64,000 nucleotides of DNA, from contig MPMR01000014.1 of assembly GCA_002238605.1 (NCBI GenBank), positions 34,572-98,571 on the forward strand, in the 5' to 3' direction. This DNA is from BD2-11 clade cluster bacterium bin43 (GTDB lineage: Bacteria > Gemmatimonadota > Gemmatimonadetes > Longimicrobiales > Gaopeijiaceae). Shown here in pieces: positions 33,709 to 42,745 of this stretch. How positions within the stretch are numbered: the stretch's first letter is position 1; the number at the start of each line of letters is the position of its first letter. The position numbers and the translations under genes are program-made. A model generated the notes under the pieces. The model was not told where the DNA came from, ran no database searches, and saw only the letters and a program-made list of their open reading frames with translations.

Positions 33709-35274
33709 GTGAATCCCTCCGCCCCCTCGCCGGTCGAGCCCGCGGGCGATTCGCGCGCCAACGAGCCGCCGGCGAGCGGGGTCACCCGCTGGGCCAAGGT
33801 CATCGACCATTCCCGGTGCATCGGCTGTCATGCCTGCACCACCGCCTGCAAGTCCGAAAACGAAGTCCCGCTGGGCGTTACCCGCACCTACGTCAAGTAC
33901 GTCGATGCCGGCGAGTTCCCGCGGACCCGCCGGGCCTTCCAGGTAACCCGGTGCAACCAGTGCGAGGACGCGCCGTGCGTGACGGCCTGTCCCACCTCGG
34001 CCATGTACCGCCGGTCCGACGGGATCGTGGACTTCGACAAGGAGGCGTGCATCGGCTGCAAGGCCTGCATCGCCGCCTGCCCCTACGACGCCATCTTCAT
34101 CAACCCCGAAGACCATTCCGCGGAGAAGTGCAACTTCTGCGCGCACCGGCTGGACATGGGGCTCGAGCCGGCTTGCGTCGTGGTGTGTCCCACGGAAGCG
34201 ATTCTGGTCGGGGACCTGGGCGATCCGCTTGCCAAGGTGACCCGGATGGTGCACGAGGACGCGCTCACGGTCCGGCGCCCCGAGAAGGAGACCCGCCCGA
34301 AGCTCTTCTACAAGGACGCGCGCCAGGTGACTCTGGACCCGCTGGCGGCGGCACGGCCCGAGGGGGGGCTCTTCATGTGGAGCGAGCAGGGAAGCGGGGC
34401 CGACCAGGTGACATCGGGCCACCCGGGCCGGAGCAACTCCTCCGCGGGCGCGATCCTGAGCTACGACGTGCCCCACAGCGCTCCCTGGGACGCGCGCGTC
34501 AGCCTCTACACCTGGACGAAGTCGATCGCCGCCGGAGCCTATCTGGCGCCCCTGCTGCTGATCCTCTTCGGGGCGCTCTCGTGGACGGACCCGCTCTGGC
34601 TCTTCGGCGCCCCGCTGCTGGCGATGGTGTTCCTGGTGCTGACCACGGGCCTTCTGATCTGGGACCTGGAGCATCCCGGCCGCTTTCACTACATCCTCCT
34701 GCGGCCGCAGTGGCGAAGTTGGCTGGTGCGCGGGGGCGTGGTGCTGACGGGCTTCGGGGCCGTGCTGGCGGCCCATCTGGGGGCGGCCTGGGCGGGAGCC
34801 CCCGGGATCGCCCGCGTGCTGGCCCTGGCCGGAGGACCGCTGGCCGCGATGACGGCGGTGTATACGGCCTACCTGTTCGCCCAGGCGAAAGCCCGCGACC
34901 TGTGGCAGAATCCCCTGCTTCCGCCCCACTTCCTGGTCCAGGCGCTGCTCGCGGGAGCGGCCGCCGTCCATCCTCTGGCGGCGCCCGGACAGCGTCCGTT
35001 GCTGGCGGGAGCCTTCGCGGCCCTCACCGCCGCCCACCTCCTGCTGGTCCTGGGCGAGATCACCATCACGCACGGCACCGCGCACGCGCACCTGGCCGTC
35101 CGTGAGCTGACCCGGGGACGCTTCGCCGCGTGGTTCCGGGCCGGCATCCTCCTGAGCGCGATCGGGCTCGCCGCCCCCTGGATCGGGCTGCCGGCGCTGG
35201 TGGCCGGGCTCCTTGGACTGCTCGCCTACGAGCACGCCTACGTGCAGGCGGGACAGGCCGTCCCCCTGTCATGA
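33709..35274 (+). CDS. Fused 4Fe-4S ferredoxin and NrfD/PsrC-type membrane quinone subunit
   Basis: A 521-residue fusion of the two electron-transfer subunits of a molybdopterin oxidoreductase. Residues ~25-215 form a DmsB/PsrB-like domain with four cysteine clusters (CIGCHACTTAC, CNQCEDAPC, CIGCKACIAAC, CNFC...CVVVC) for four [4Fe-4S] centres. Residues ~265-521 are a polytopic NrfD/PsrC/DmsC-like domain with about eight hydrophobic helices, which exchanges electrons with quinone. Normally these are separate genes. No Tat signal is visible. The GTG start at 33709 precedes the catalytic subunit by one gene position (40 bp gap), followed by a TorD chaperone, so these three genes form one respiratory complex. 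Confidence 0.88.
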   Translation: MNPSAPSPVEPAGDSRANEPPASGVTRWAKVIDHSRCIGCHACTTACKSENEVPLGVTRTYVKYVDAGEFPRTRRAFQVTRCNQCEDAPCVTACPTSAMYRRSDGIVDFDKEACIGCKACIAACPYDAIFINPEDHSAEKCNFCAHRLDMGLEPACVVVCPTEAILVGDLGDPLAKVTRMVHEDALTVRRPEKETRPKLFYKDARQVTLDPLAAARPEGGLFMWSEQGSGADQVTSGHPGRSNSSAGAILSYDVPHSAPWDARVSLYTWTKSIAAGAYLAPLLLILFGALSWTDPLWLFGAPLLAMVFLVLTTGLLIWDLEHPGRFHYILLRPQWRSWLVRGGVVLTGFGAVLAAHLGAAWAGAPGIARVLALAGGPLAAMTAVYTAYLFAQAKARDLWQNPLLPPHFLVQALLAGAAAVHPLAAPGQRPLLAGAFAALTAAHLLLVLGEITITHGTAHAHLAVRELTRGRFAAWFRAGILLSAIGLAAPWIGLPALVAGLLGLLAYEHAYVQAGQAVPLS

Positions 35275-35313
35275 GGATCGGGTCGTGAACAACGTCGGCC
35301 ACAGGATCGGATC

Positions 35314-38244
35314 GTGAAGAACGGCGGCCGCGAGGAGCTGAAGCGCCTGAACGAGCGGGTGTCCGCCGCCCGCCGGGAAGCGGAGGGCCGGGGCGAGAGC
35401 TTCTACCCAGGGCCCAGCCGGGTGCACCTGGCCTCGTTTCCGCCGAAGGAGCGCTGGGACGACTGGGTGGAGCTGGACTCGCGCGCGTGGCCCAGGCGGG
35501 TCGAGAAGCGCTACATGCTCGTGCCGACGACCTGCTTCAACTGCGAATCCGCCTGCGGGCTGCTGGCCTACGTGGACCGCGACACGCTCGAGGTGCGCAA
35601 GTTCGAGGGCAATCCCGAGCACCCGGGATCGCGGGGCCGCAACTGCGCCAAGGGGCCGGCGACCGCCAACCAGATCACCGACCCGGACCGGATCCTGTAT
35701 CCGCTGAAGCGCGCCGGCGAGCGCGGTGCCGGGCAGTGGACCCGGGTCGGCTGGGACGAGGCCCTGGACGACATCGCCGGACGCATTCGCCGGGCGCTCG
35801 AGGAGGACCGCCAGAAGGAGATCATGTACCATGTGGGCCGCCCGGGAGAGGACGGCTTCACCGAGCGCATGCTGGCGGCGTGGGGCGTGGACGGCCACAA
35901 CTCGCACACCAACATCTGCTCGTCCGGCGCGAGGGCCGGCTACCACCTCTGGATGGGGATGGACCGCCCGAGCCCCGACCACGCCCACGCGCGCGTCATC
36001 CTCCTGGTGTCGAGCCACCTGGAGACCGGGCACTACTTCAACCCGCACGCCCAGCGCATCATCGACGCCAAGGCCGGCGGAGCGAAGCTCGTCGTCCTCG
36101 ACACCCGCCTCTCCAACACCGCCACCCACGCCGACCACTGGCTGTCTCCCTATCCGGGCTCGGAGGCCGCCATCTTCCTGTCCATTGCGCGCTGGCTGGT
36201 CGCGAACCGGCTCCACAATCGCGACTTCGTGCGCCGCTGGTGGAACTGGCGGGAGTTCATGGCCGAGGCGCATCCCGATCTTCCGCCAGACTTCGAGCGG
36301 TTCGAGGAGAAACTCGAGGAGATGTACTCCGAGTACACCTTCGACTACGCGGCGCGCGAGTCCGGCGTGGAAGCGGGAGCGATCGAAGCCGTGGCCCGCC
36401 TCGTGGCCGGGGCCGGAACCCGCCTCTCGACCCACAACTGGCGCAGCGCGGCGGCGGGCAACCTCGGCGGCTGGCAGGTGGCCCGCACGCTCTTCCTCCT
36501 GAACGCGCTCACGGGAGCGGTCGCGACCGAGGGGGGCACCCATCCCAACTCGTGGAACAAGTTCGTGCCGCGCCCCATCCATCTTCCGCGCCATCCCGAT
36601 CACTGGAACGAGCTCACCTGGCCCGCCGAGTATCCGCTCGCGCTGATGGAGATGTCCTTCCTCCTGCCGCATCTCCAGAAGAGGAGCGGCGACTTCCTCG
36701 ATGTCTACTTCACCCGCGTGTACAACCCGGTGTGGACCAACCCGGACGGATTCTCCTGGATCGAGATGCTGACGGATCCGGAGCGGGTCGGCCTGCACGT
36801 TGCCCTGACGCCCACCTGGAACGAGACCGCCCACTTCGCCGACTACGTGCTCCCGATGGGGCTCGGCTCCGAGCGCCACGACGTGCACTCCTACGAGCAG
36901 TACGCGGGCCAGTGGGTGGGTTTCCGGCAGCCCGTGCTGCGCGCCGCGCGCGAGCGCCTGGGCGAGAGCGTCTCCGATACCCGCGAGGCCAATCCGGGCG
37001 AGGTGTGGGAGGAGAACGAGTTCTGGATCGATCTCACCTGGCGCATCGATCCCGACGGCGACCTCGGCATCCGCTCGTTCTTCGAGTCGCGCGCGCGACC
37101 GGGGACGAAGCTCGGCATCGACGAGTACTACGGATGGATGTTCGAGAACTCCGTTCCGGGACTGCCCGCCGCCGCCGCCCGGGAGGGCATCACGCCCCTT
37201 GAGTACATGCGCCGTTACGGGGCGTTCGAGGTGGCTTCCAGGACGGGCGCGCTGCATGAGGACCCGGTTCCCGACGCCGAGCACGAGGATGTCCGTGTCG
37301 ATGCGGACGGGCGCGCCTTCACCCGCGCTCCGAAGCCCGACTCCCCCAACGTGGTCCCCCTCCCCGTGGTCGACGGCGACGCGGACGGACGCAGGCGGCT
37401 CGGGGTGGAGGTGGACGGTCGCATCCTGAGAGGCTTCCCCACGCCCTCGGGACGGCTGGAGTTCTGGTCGCGCACCCTCGCGGAGTGGGGCTGGCCCGAA
37501 CTGGCCACCCCCGGGTACACGCGCAGCCACATCCACCGCGAGAGCCTGGAAGACGACCAGATGGTGCTGATCTCGACCTTCCGGGTTCCGATACAGATCC
37601 ACACCCGAAGCGCCAACGCCAAGTGGCTCGACGAGATCGCCCACACCAACCCGCTCTGGATCCACCCGGGCGACGCGCGCGGGATCGGCGTCGGCACCGG
37701 CGATCTGGTGCGCGTGGAGACCGAGATCGGTCATTTCGTGGTGCGCGCCTGGGTAACCGAGGGGATTCGCCCCGGGGTGGTCGCGTGCAGCCACCACATG
37801 GGCCGCTGGAAGGTGACCGACCACGGCCAGAACCAGGCGATGGCGACGGTGGACCTGGAGCGCGGCGAGGAAGACTGGTCGCTCAGACGCCGCAAGGGAG
37901 GAGGGCCGTACAAGTCCGCGGATGCCGACACGAGCCGCATCTGGTGGACCGACGTGGGCGTGCACCAGAACCTGACGTTCCCGGTCCATCCAGACCCGAT
38001 TTCCGGATCGCACTGCTGGCACCAGGCGGTGCGCGTGAGCGCGGCCGGCCCGGGGGATGCCTACGGCGACATCGTCGTCAACGCCGATCGCTCCGGCCGG
38101 GTCTTCCGCACTTGGCTCGGCTACACGCGCCCGGCGGGGCGCGTCTCCCCCGATGGTACCCGGCGCCCCTACTGGCTGCTCAGGCCGGTGCGCCCCTCGC
38201 GCGAAGCGTACCAGCTGCCCGCGGACGATTCTGCGGGAGGCTAG
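35314..38244 (+). CDS. Molybdopterin oxidoreductase catalytic subunit (DMSO reductase superfamily)
   Basis: A 976-residue Mo-bisPGD enzyme. The N-terminal [4Fe-4S] motif is TTCFNCESACG ... GRNCAKGP (~70-115). The cofactor region includes NICSSGARAGYHLWMGMDR (~205), whose Cys may be the molybdenum ligand. Later blocks include VILLVSSHLETGHYFNPHAQ, VVLDTRLSNTATHADHWL and LTPTWNETAHFADYVLPMGL. The C-terminal molydopterin dinucleotide-binding domain (~740-860) has RSANAKWLDEIAHTNPLW and VACSHHMGRWKV. No Tat signal sequence is seen at the chosen start, so it may face the cytoplasm. Substrate cannot be told; polysulfide/thiosulfate- or arsenate-type relatives are possible. It is flanked by its electron-transfer subunit and chaperone. 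Confidence 0.87.
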   Translation: MKNGGREELKRLNERVSAARREAEGRGESFYPGPSRVHLASFPPKERWDDWVELDSRAWPRRVEKRYMLVPTTCFNCESACGLLAYVDRDTLEVRKFEGNPEHPGSRGRNCAKGPATANQITDPDRILYPLKRAGERGAGQWTRVGWDEALDDIAGRIRRALEEDRQKEIMYHVGRPGEDGFTERMLAAWGVDGHNSHTNICSSGARAGYHLWMGMDRPSPDHAHARVILLVSSHLETGHYFNPHAQRIIDAKAGGAKLVVLDTRLSNTATHADHWLSPYPGSEAAIFLSIARWLVANRLHNRDFVRRWWNWREFMAEAHPDLPPDFERFEEKLEEMYSEYTFDYAARESGVEAGAIEAVARLVAGAGTRLSTHNWRSAAAGNLGGWQVARTLFLLNALTGAVATEGGTHPNSWNKFVPRPIHLPRHPDHWNELTWPAEYPLALMEMSFLLPHLQKRSGDFLDVYFTRVYNPVWTNPDGFSWIEMLTDPERVGLHVALTPTWNETAHFADYVLPMGLGSERHDVHSYEQYAGQWVGFRQPVLRAARERLGESVSDTREANPGEVWEENEFWIDLTWRIDPDGDLGIRSFFESRARPGTKLGIDEYYGWMFENSVPGLPAAAAREGITPLEYMRRYGAFEVASRTGALHEDPVPDAEHEDVRVDADGRAFTRAPKPDSPNVVPLPVVDGDADGRRRLGVEVDGRILRGFPTPSGRLEFWSRTLAEWGWPELATPGYTRSHIHRESLEDDQMVLISTFRVPIQIHTRSANAKWLDEIAHTNPLWIHPGDARGIGVGTGDLVRVETEIGHFVVRAWVTEGIRPGVVACSHHMGRWKVTDHGQNQAMATVDLERGEEDWSLRRRKGGGPYKSADADTSRIWWTDVGVHQNLTFPVHPDPISGSHCWHQAVRVSAAGPGDAYGDIVVNADRSGRVFRTWLGYTRPAGRVSPDGTRRPYWLLRPVRPSREAYQLPADDSAGG

Positions 38245-38250
38245 CAGCCT

Positions 38251-39177
38251 GTGGAGCTCATCCGCGCGCTGGCGACGCTGGCCGAGCCTCCGCACCCCGC
38301 GCACGCCCCCATCGCCCGCGCCCTCGGCCTGCCGGATCCCCCGCGGCCAGCCGACCACACCGGACTCTTCCTCTTCCAGCTGTACCCGTTCGCCTCGTTC
38401 CACGTCGGCGCGGACGGAATGCTGGGTGGTGAGGCCGCCGACCGGGTGGCGGGCTTCTGGCGCGCGCTGGGCCGAGAGGCTCCCGACGAACCGGATCACC
38501 TGACGGCGTTGCTGGGCCTGTACGCGGGGCTCTCGGACGCCGAGGCCCGGGAGCCGGCCGGGCCGGGCCGGGTGCTGCGCCGGGAGAGCCGCAAGGCCCT
38601 CCTCTGGGAACATCTGCTCCCGTGGCTGCTGCCCTACCTGCACGCCGTGTCCGAAGTCGCTCCTCTCTTCTATCGGCGCTGGTCCGAGCTCCTGCGCGCC
38701 GCCCTTGTCTCGGAGGCCGCCGAACTGGGACCGCCGGATCGACTGCCGCTGCACCTGCGCGAGGCGCCTCTCCTCGAAGATCCGCGCACCAGCGGGGGAG
38801 ATGTCTTCCTGCGTCAGCTGACTGCGCCCGTGCGCACCGGCATGCTCCTCACGCGCGCCGACCTGGCGCGTTGCGCCGACGAACTGGGGCTCGGGCGACG
38901 CGCGGGCGAGCGCCGCTTCGTCCTGAAGGCGCTGCTCTCCTCGAATCCCGACGCCGCGCTCGACTGGCTGGGCCAGGAGGCAGCGCGCTGGCGCGGAGTG
39001 CACGAGCGCTACCGCGCGGAGGCCGAAATCGTTTCCCGCTTCTGGACGTCCAGGGCGGATGCCGCCCACCGGCTCCTGGTCGAGCTGGCGCGTGAAGCCC
39101 GGGAGGGCGACCGGGTCGCCCCGCCCTCGCTCGGCGGGGAGCCGCCGGCGCAACCGACCGCGGCAGGCTCCAGGTGA
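38251..39177 (+). CDS. TorD/DmsD-family molybdoenzyme chaperone
   Basis: A 308-residue all-helical cytoplasmic protein. Signature-like stretches include FLFQLYPFASFHVGADGMLG and TALLGLYAGLSDAEA, then RKALLWEHLLPWLLPYLHAV, as in TorD-family proteins that assist cofactor insertion into molybdoenzymes and proofread their export. It starts with a GTG 6 bp after the oxidoreductase stop and its TGA overlaps the next start. It is longer than typical TorD (about 200 residues), with an extra C-terminal helical part (~200-308). Its position leaves little doubt about its partner. Confidence 0.78.
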   Translation: MELIRALATLAEPPHPAHAPIARALGLPDPPRPADHTGLFLFQLYPFASFHVGADGMLGGEAADRVAGFWRALGREAPDEPDHLTALLGLYAGLSDAEAREPAGPGRVLRRESRKALLWEHLLPWLLPYLHAVSEVAPLFYRRWSELLRAALVSEAAELGPPDRLPLHLREAPLLEDPRTSGGDVFLRQLTAPVRTGMLLTRADLARCADELGLGRRAGERRFVLKALLSSNPDAALDWLGQEAARWRGVHERYRAEAEIVSRFWTSRADAAHRLLVELAREAREGDRVAPPSLGGEPPAQPTAAGSR

Positions 39178-40760
39178 GCCGCCCGGGGCAACCGAAACCT
39201 CGGGCACACCCGGGGGAGAAGGCCGGGGAGACGCGCGGCGAGGTCCTGCGGCGCGACGTGATCGCGGGGGTCAGCGTCGCGCTCATCCTGATCCCCCAAT
39301 CGATGGCGTACGCGGAGCTGGCCGGGTTGCCCGCCCACTACGGACTCTACGCCGCGGCCCTCCCGCCCATCGGCGCCGCGCTCTTCGCCTCCTCGCCGTA
39401 CCTGCATACCGGTCCGGTCGCCTTGAGCGCGCTGCTCACCTTCGGCGCCCTGATCCCCATGGCCGAGCGCGGCAGCGTCGAATACGTGGGGCTCGCCGCG
39501 CTGCTGGCCCTGGTCGTGGGGGCGGCACGTCTCCTGATCGGCCTCCTGCGCGCGGGCGGCGTCGCCTACCTGATGTCCCAGCCGGTCATCCAGGGCTTCA
39601 CCTCGGCGGCGGCGATCCTCATCGTCCTCTCCCAGGTGCCGACCGCCCTCGGCGTGAGCGGGCCCGGGGAGGGGGTGGTGGGCCAGGCGCTCCGGGCGGT
39701 GACCCAACCCGGCCTGTGGCAGCCCTCGAGCATCGGTTTCGCCGCGATGGCCGTGGTAGTCATCATGGGCGCGCGCCGAATCAACCCCAGCCTGCCGGGC
39801 GTCCTCTTCGCGACCGCGCTGGCGCTGTTCATCTCGACGGCCACCCAGTACGGAGGATCCGTGCTGGGGGAGATCCCCGGTGGCGGCATTCCGGGCGCGC
39901 AGGAGCTTCCCTGGCTGCAGCTGCCGTCCCTGCTCGTTCCCGGGCTGGTGATTGCGGTGGTGGGCTTCGCCGAGACCACCTCCATCAGCCAGACGTTCGC
40001 GGCGCAGGATCGCACGCCCTGGGATCCGAACCGGGAATTCGTCAGCCAGGGGGTTGCCAACGTCATCTCCGGACTCTCCGGCGGATTCCCCGTCGAGGGT
40101 TCCTTCAGCCGCTCCAGCCTCAACCGCTCCGCCGGCGCGCGCACGCGCTGGAGCGGGGCGGCGAGCGGGGTGGCGGTGCTGCTCTTCCTGCCGTTCGCCT
40201 CGGTGCTGGCGCCGCTTCCACGGGCGGTGCTGGCCGCCATCGTCATCACCGCGGTGGCGACCCTGGTTCGGGTGGGAGACCTGGTTCGGATCTGGAGATT
40301 CTCACGCCTGCAGGCGATGGTCGGATGGGCGACCTTCGTCCTGACCCTCCTCCTGGTTCCCCGGGTCGAGGAAGCCGTGCTGGTGGGCGTGGTGCTTTCG
40401 CTTGCGGTCCACCTCTGGCGGGAACGCAAGATGAGGCTGTCCCTGTGGACCGCGGACGGCGCGCTGCACCTGGCGCCGCGGGGCGTGCTCTGGTTCGGAT
40501 CGGCCCCCATCCTGGAGAAGGCGGTAGCCCGCGCCTTCGCGGAGGTGGGGGACCTGCGTGAACTCGTCTTCCACCTGAACGGGGTGGGCCGCCTGGACTT
40601 TACCGGCGCCCTCCTCATCGAGCGCATCATCCAGCAGGCGCGCGACGCAGGGGTGGAAACACGCTTCGACGGGATCCCGCCGCACGCGGAGAAGCTCATG
40701 CGGCGCGTCTTCGCCTGGACGCCCCCGAAGTCCGGGCCGCTGACGCTCGCGGACGACTGA
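39174..40760 (+). CDS. SulP-family anion transporter with C-terminal STAS domain
   Basis: A 528-residue inner-membrane transporter. The SulP signature IPQSMAYAELAGLPAHYGLY is at ~42-61, followed by about twelve hydrophobic helices with VIAVVGFAETTSISQTFAAQ (~260) and GGFPVEGSFSRSSLNRSAGA (~305). A cytoplasmic STAS domain lies at ~430-520 (VFHLNGVGRLDFTGALLIER). SulP proteins carry sulfate, bicarbonate or other anions. The GTG start overlaps the chaperone stop (GTGA), so it is in the same operon as the molybdoenzyme, possibly importing its anionic substrate. That link is inferred from position only. Confidence 0.9.
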   Translation: MSRPGQPKPRAHPGEKAGETRGEVLRRDVIAGVSVALILIPQSMAYAELAGLPAHYGLYAAALPPIGAALFASSPYLHTGPVALSALLTFGALIPMAERGSVEYVGLAALLALVVGAARLLIGLLRAGGVAYLMSQPVIQGFTSAAAILIVLSQVPTALGVSGPGEGVVGQALRAVTQPGLWQPSSIGFAAMAVVVIMGARRINPSLPGVLFATALALFISTATQYGGSVLGEIPGGGIPGAQELPWLQLPSLLVPGLVIAVVGFAETTSISQTFAAQDRTPWDPNREFVSQGVANVISGLSGGFPVEGSFSRSSLNRSAGARTRWSGAASGVAVLLFLPFASVLAPLPRAVLAAIVITAVATLVRVGDLVRIWRFSRLQAMVGWATFVLTLLLVPRVEEAVLVGVVLSLAVHLWRERKMRLSLWTADGALHLAPRGVLWFGSAPILEKAVARAFAEVGDLRELVFHLNGVGRLDFTGALLIERIIQQARDAGVETRFDGIPPHAEKLMRRVFAWTPPKSGPLTLADD

Positions 40761-40967
40761 CGGACGGCTGGTTCACCGGTCGGCCGGCCGGCTATCAGGA
40801 TGAATCCCCGCGCGGCAAAACTTCCCACCGTCTCGCGCGTAGGGGCCCATGCGCTTCCGACGGAGCGGGCGCATGTGCGCGCCGCGCCATGTCGGACGCG
40901 CGGCCATCCCTTGTGCAGCTGCCGGTCGCTTCAGAGGCCGCCGGCATTGAAACCACGGAGGACATCG

Positions 40968-42056
40968 ATGACGGGAACAGCGATGCAGAGGAAAACGGGG
41001 CTCATCTGGGCCGGAGGGGCGATGCTGGCGGCCGTGGTCGCCCTGTCGGCGATGGAAGGAACGGCGGTGCAGGCGCCACCACAGGAATACCGGATTGCGG
41101 GCGACCATGTCGCGGTGTACAACCTGGCGGGCACGGTGAGCGTCGTGCCGGGAACCGGCAGCGAGGTGGTCGTGAGCGTCGAGCCGAGGGGCGCGGACGC
41201 GCAGAGCCTGAGCGTCGAGTCCGGGGAGATTCGAGGCGCCCAGACCCTCCGCGTGCGCTATCCCTCCGACCGCATCGTCTACGGGGACATGGGCGGAAAC
41301 TTCCGAACCGGAGTCCGGGTCCGGAGCGACGGGACCTTCGGCCACGGCTCGTTCCTGCGGGGCGACAGGGTGGACATCCGCAGTTCGGGAAGCGGGCTCG
41401 AGGCATGGGCCGACCTGACGATCGCAGTGCCCCCCGGCCAGCGCTTCTCGCTGTACCTGGGAGCGGGCGCGACTGATGTGCGCGATGTCGAAGGAAGCTT
41501 GGTACTCGATACCCAGTCGGGATCGGTCGAGTCCGCGGGCACCTCCGGGGCGCTGATCATAGACACCGGGTCGGGATCGGTGCGGGTCGCGGGCGCGATC
41601 GGGGATCTGAACGTCGATACCGGCTCCGGAAATGTCACAGTGGACGGGGTGGCCGGTGACCGCGTCCTCGTCGACACCGGCAGCGGCAGCGTGCGCGTCT
41701 CGGACGTCCGGTCGGAATCGGTGGAGGTGGACACCGGGTCGGGTCGCATTACCTTGCTGGCCGTGGAGGCGCCGGACATCATGGTGGACACCGGCAGCGG
41801 CAGCGTGGAAGTGGATCTGGCCGCCGACGTCGAGCGTCTGGAGGTGGACACCGGATCCGGCGGCGTGACACTGCGCGTCCCTGGCGACCTGGGCGCGCGG
41901 TTCGAGGCGGACACGGGCAGTGGCTCGATCGACGTGGAGGTTCCGATCGATGATAGCACCCGGAGGCGGTCCTATGTGCGCGGCACTATCGGTGACGGCC
42001 AGGGCAGCATCGTGGTCGACACGGGTTCGGGATCCATCCGCGTTCTGGGTCGCTGA
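40968..42056 (+). CDS. DUF4097-type exported beta-helix protein with DTGSG repeats
   Basis: A 362-residue exported protein. A signal segment (GLIWAGGAMLAAVVALSAME) is followed by a beta-rich region and then, from residue ~178, eight copies of Asp-Thr-Gly-Ser-Gly (plus one DTQSG variant) spaced about 20 residues apart, each followed by short strands such as SVRVAGAIGDLNVDTGSG. This matches DUF4097/DUF2807 adhesin-like proteins that form a right-handed beta-helix; they are frequent in Gemmatimonadota. The ATG at 40968 has GGAGG 6 bp upstream; the frame extends to 40800 without coding character. It is followed by a strong terminator. Role unknown, likely cell-surface. Confidence 0.85.
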   Translation: MTGTAMQRKTGLIWAGGAMLAAVVALSAMEGTAVQAPPQEYRIAGDHVAVYNLAGTVSVVPGTGSEVVVSVEPRGADAQSLSVESGEIRGAQTLRVRYPSDRIVYGDMGGNFRTGVRVRSDGTFGHGSFLRGDRVDIRSSGSGLEAWADLTIAVPPGQRFSLYLGAGATDVRDVEGSLVLDTQSGSVESAGTSGALIIDTGSGSVRVAGAIGDLNVDTGSGNVTVDGVAGDRVLVDTGSGSVRVSDVRSESVEVDTGSGRITLLAVEAPDIMVDTGSGSVEVDLAADVERLEVDTGSGGVTLRVPGDLGARFEADTGSGSIDVEVPIDDSTRRRSYVRGTIGDGQGSIVVDTGSGSIRVLGR

Positions 42057-42070
42057 CACCGAAGTGCCGT

Positions 42071-42104
42071 CCCCGGCCCGGAAGGTCGCCGGGCCGGGGA
42101 TTTT
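42071..42104 (+). terminator. Rho-independent terminator after the DUF4097 gene
   Basis: CCCCGGCCCGG and CCGGGCCGGGG form a perfect 11-bp stem with a 7-base loop, followed by ATTTT. It lies 15 bp after the stop codon. Confidence 0.82.
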
Positions 42105-42138
42105 CGCGTCCGCGGTCCGCCGGAGCCGCTGACGCCGA

Positions 42139-42561
42139 GTGTTTCGCTTCCAGCACCCGGTCCAGGTCCGATTCCAGGACATCGACGTGGGCGGCCATGC
42201 CCATCACTCCAAGGCGCTCTGCTACTTTGAGGAGGCACGCGCCGCCTACTGGCAGGAGGTTGCCCGGCGCCGGACGCCGGAAGAGGTGGACTACATCCTG
42301 GCCGAGGCCCGCATCCGATATCACGCGCGGGTTCTGTACCCCGACCGCCTCACCGTGGGCACTCGAGTATCCGTTCTCGGCAAGAAGCACTTCGTAATGG
42401 AGTACGAAGTGAGATCGGGCGAGGGACGACTGCTGGTGTCGGGCAGCACCGTGCAGGTGATGTACGACTATGCCGCCGGCGTCAGCCAGCGGATTTCGCC
42501 CGACCTCGCGGAACGCATCCGCGCCCATGAAGGCCCGCTTCCCGCGCGTCGGGGATCCTGA
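42139..42561 (+). CDS. Acyl-CoA thioesterase, 4HBT/YbgC family
   Basis: A 140-residue hotdog-fold thioesterase. The YbgC/4HBT catalytic region is VQVRFQDIDVGGHAHHSKAL, with the Asp of the DxDxxGH-like motif and the hotdog helix YFEEARAAYWQEVARR after it. A second conserved part is RIRYHARVLYPDRLTVGTRV. Members hydrolyse short acyl- or aryl-CoA thioesters. It starts with a GTG 35 bp after the preceding terminator, so it should have its own promoter, not identified. Length is normal for the family. Confidence 0.85.
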   Translation: MFRFQHPVQVRFQDIDVGGHAHHSKALCYFEEARAAYWQEVARRRTPEEVDYILAEARIRYHARVLYPDRLTVGTRVSVLGKKHFVMEYEVRSGEGRLLVSGSTVQVMYDYAAGVSQRISPDLAERIRAHEGPLPARRGS

Positions 42562-42677
42562 CCCGTCCGCCCGGGTTACGAGGAAAAACCGGACGCCGAG
42601 CTTACAGCGCTCCATGGCCAACCCGGCTCGCTCTTGACGCGTTGCGGGTCGCCGCCCCCATTGTATTCCGGGGTCGG

Positions 42678-42705
42678 TTGACCGTGTCCCGCGCGTGGGT
42701 ATAGT
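42678..42705 (+). promoter_or_regulatory. Sigma-70-type promoter for the TPR gene
   Basis: TTGACC and TATAGT are separated by 16 bp, with transcription expected to start about 30 bp before the ATG at 42746. This is the best consensus promoter noticed in the window. Confidence 0.65.
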
Positions 42706-42745
42706 TTGCATAGCTTTCCCGGTAACCTTGGCGGAGTTAGGAGCG

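Noticed and set aside
35269..39207. 1312-residue open frame on the minus strand
   Set aside because: It lies antisense to the oxidoreductase, chaperone and FeS-NrfD genes, which have clear motifs. Its composition (Arg, Gly, His, Val-rich, no domain) is typical of antisense frames in high-GC DNA.
41490..42056. Aspartic protease active sites (DTGS) or a CRISPR-like DNA array
   Set aside because: The motif recurs eight times every ~20 residues as part of coding beta-helix repeats. Aspartic proteases have at most two such motifs in a different fold, and the DNA units are short, diverged and in frame.
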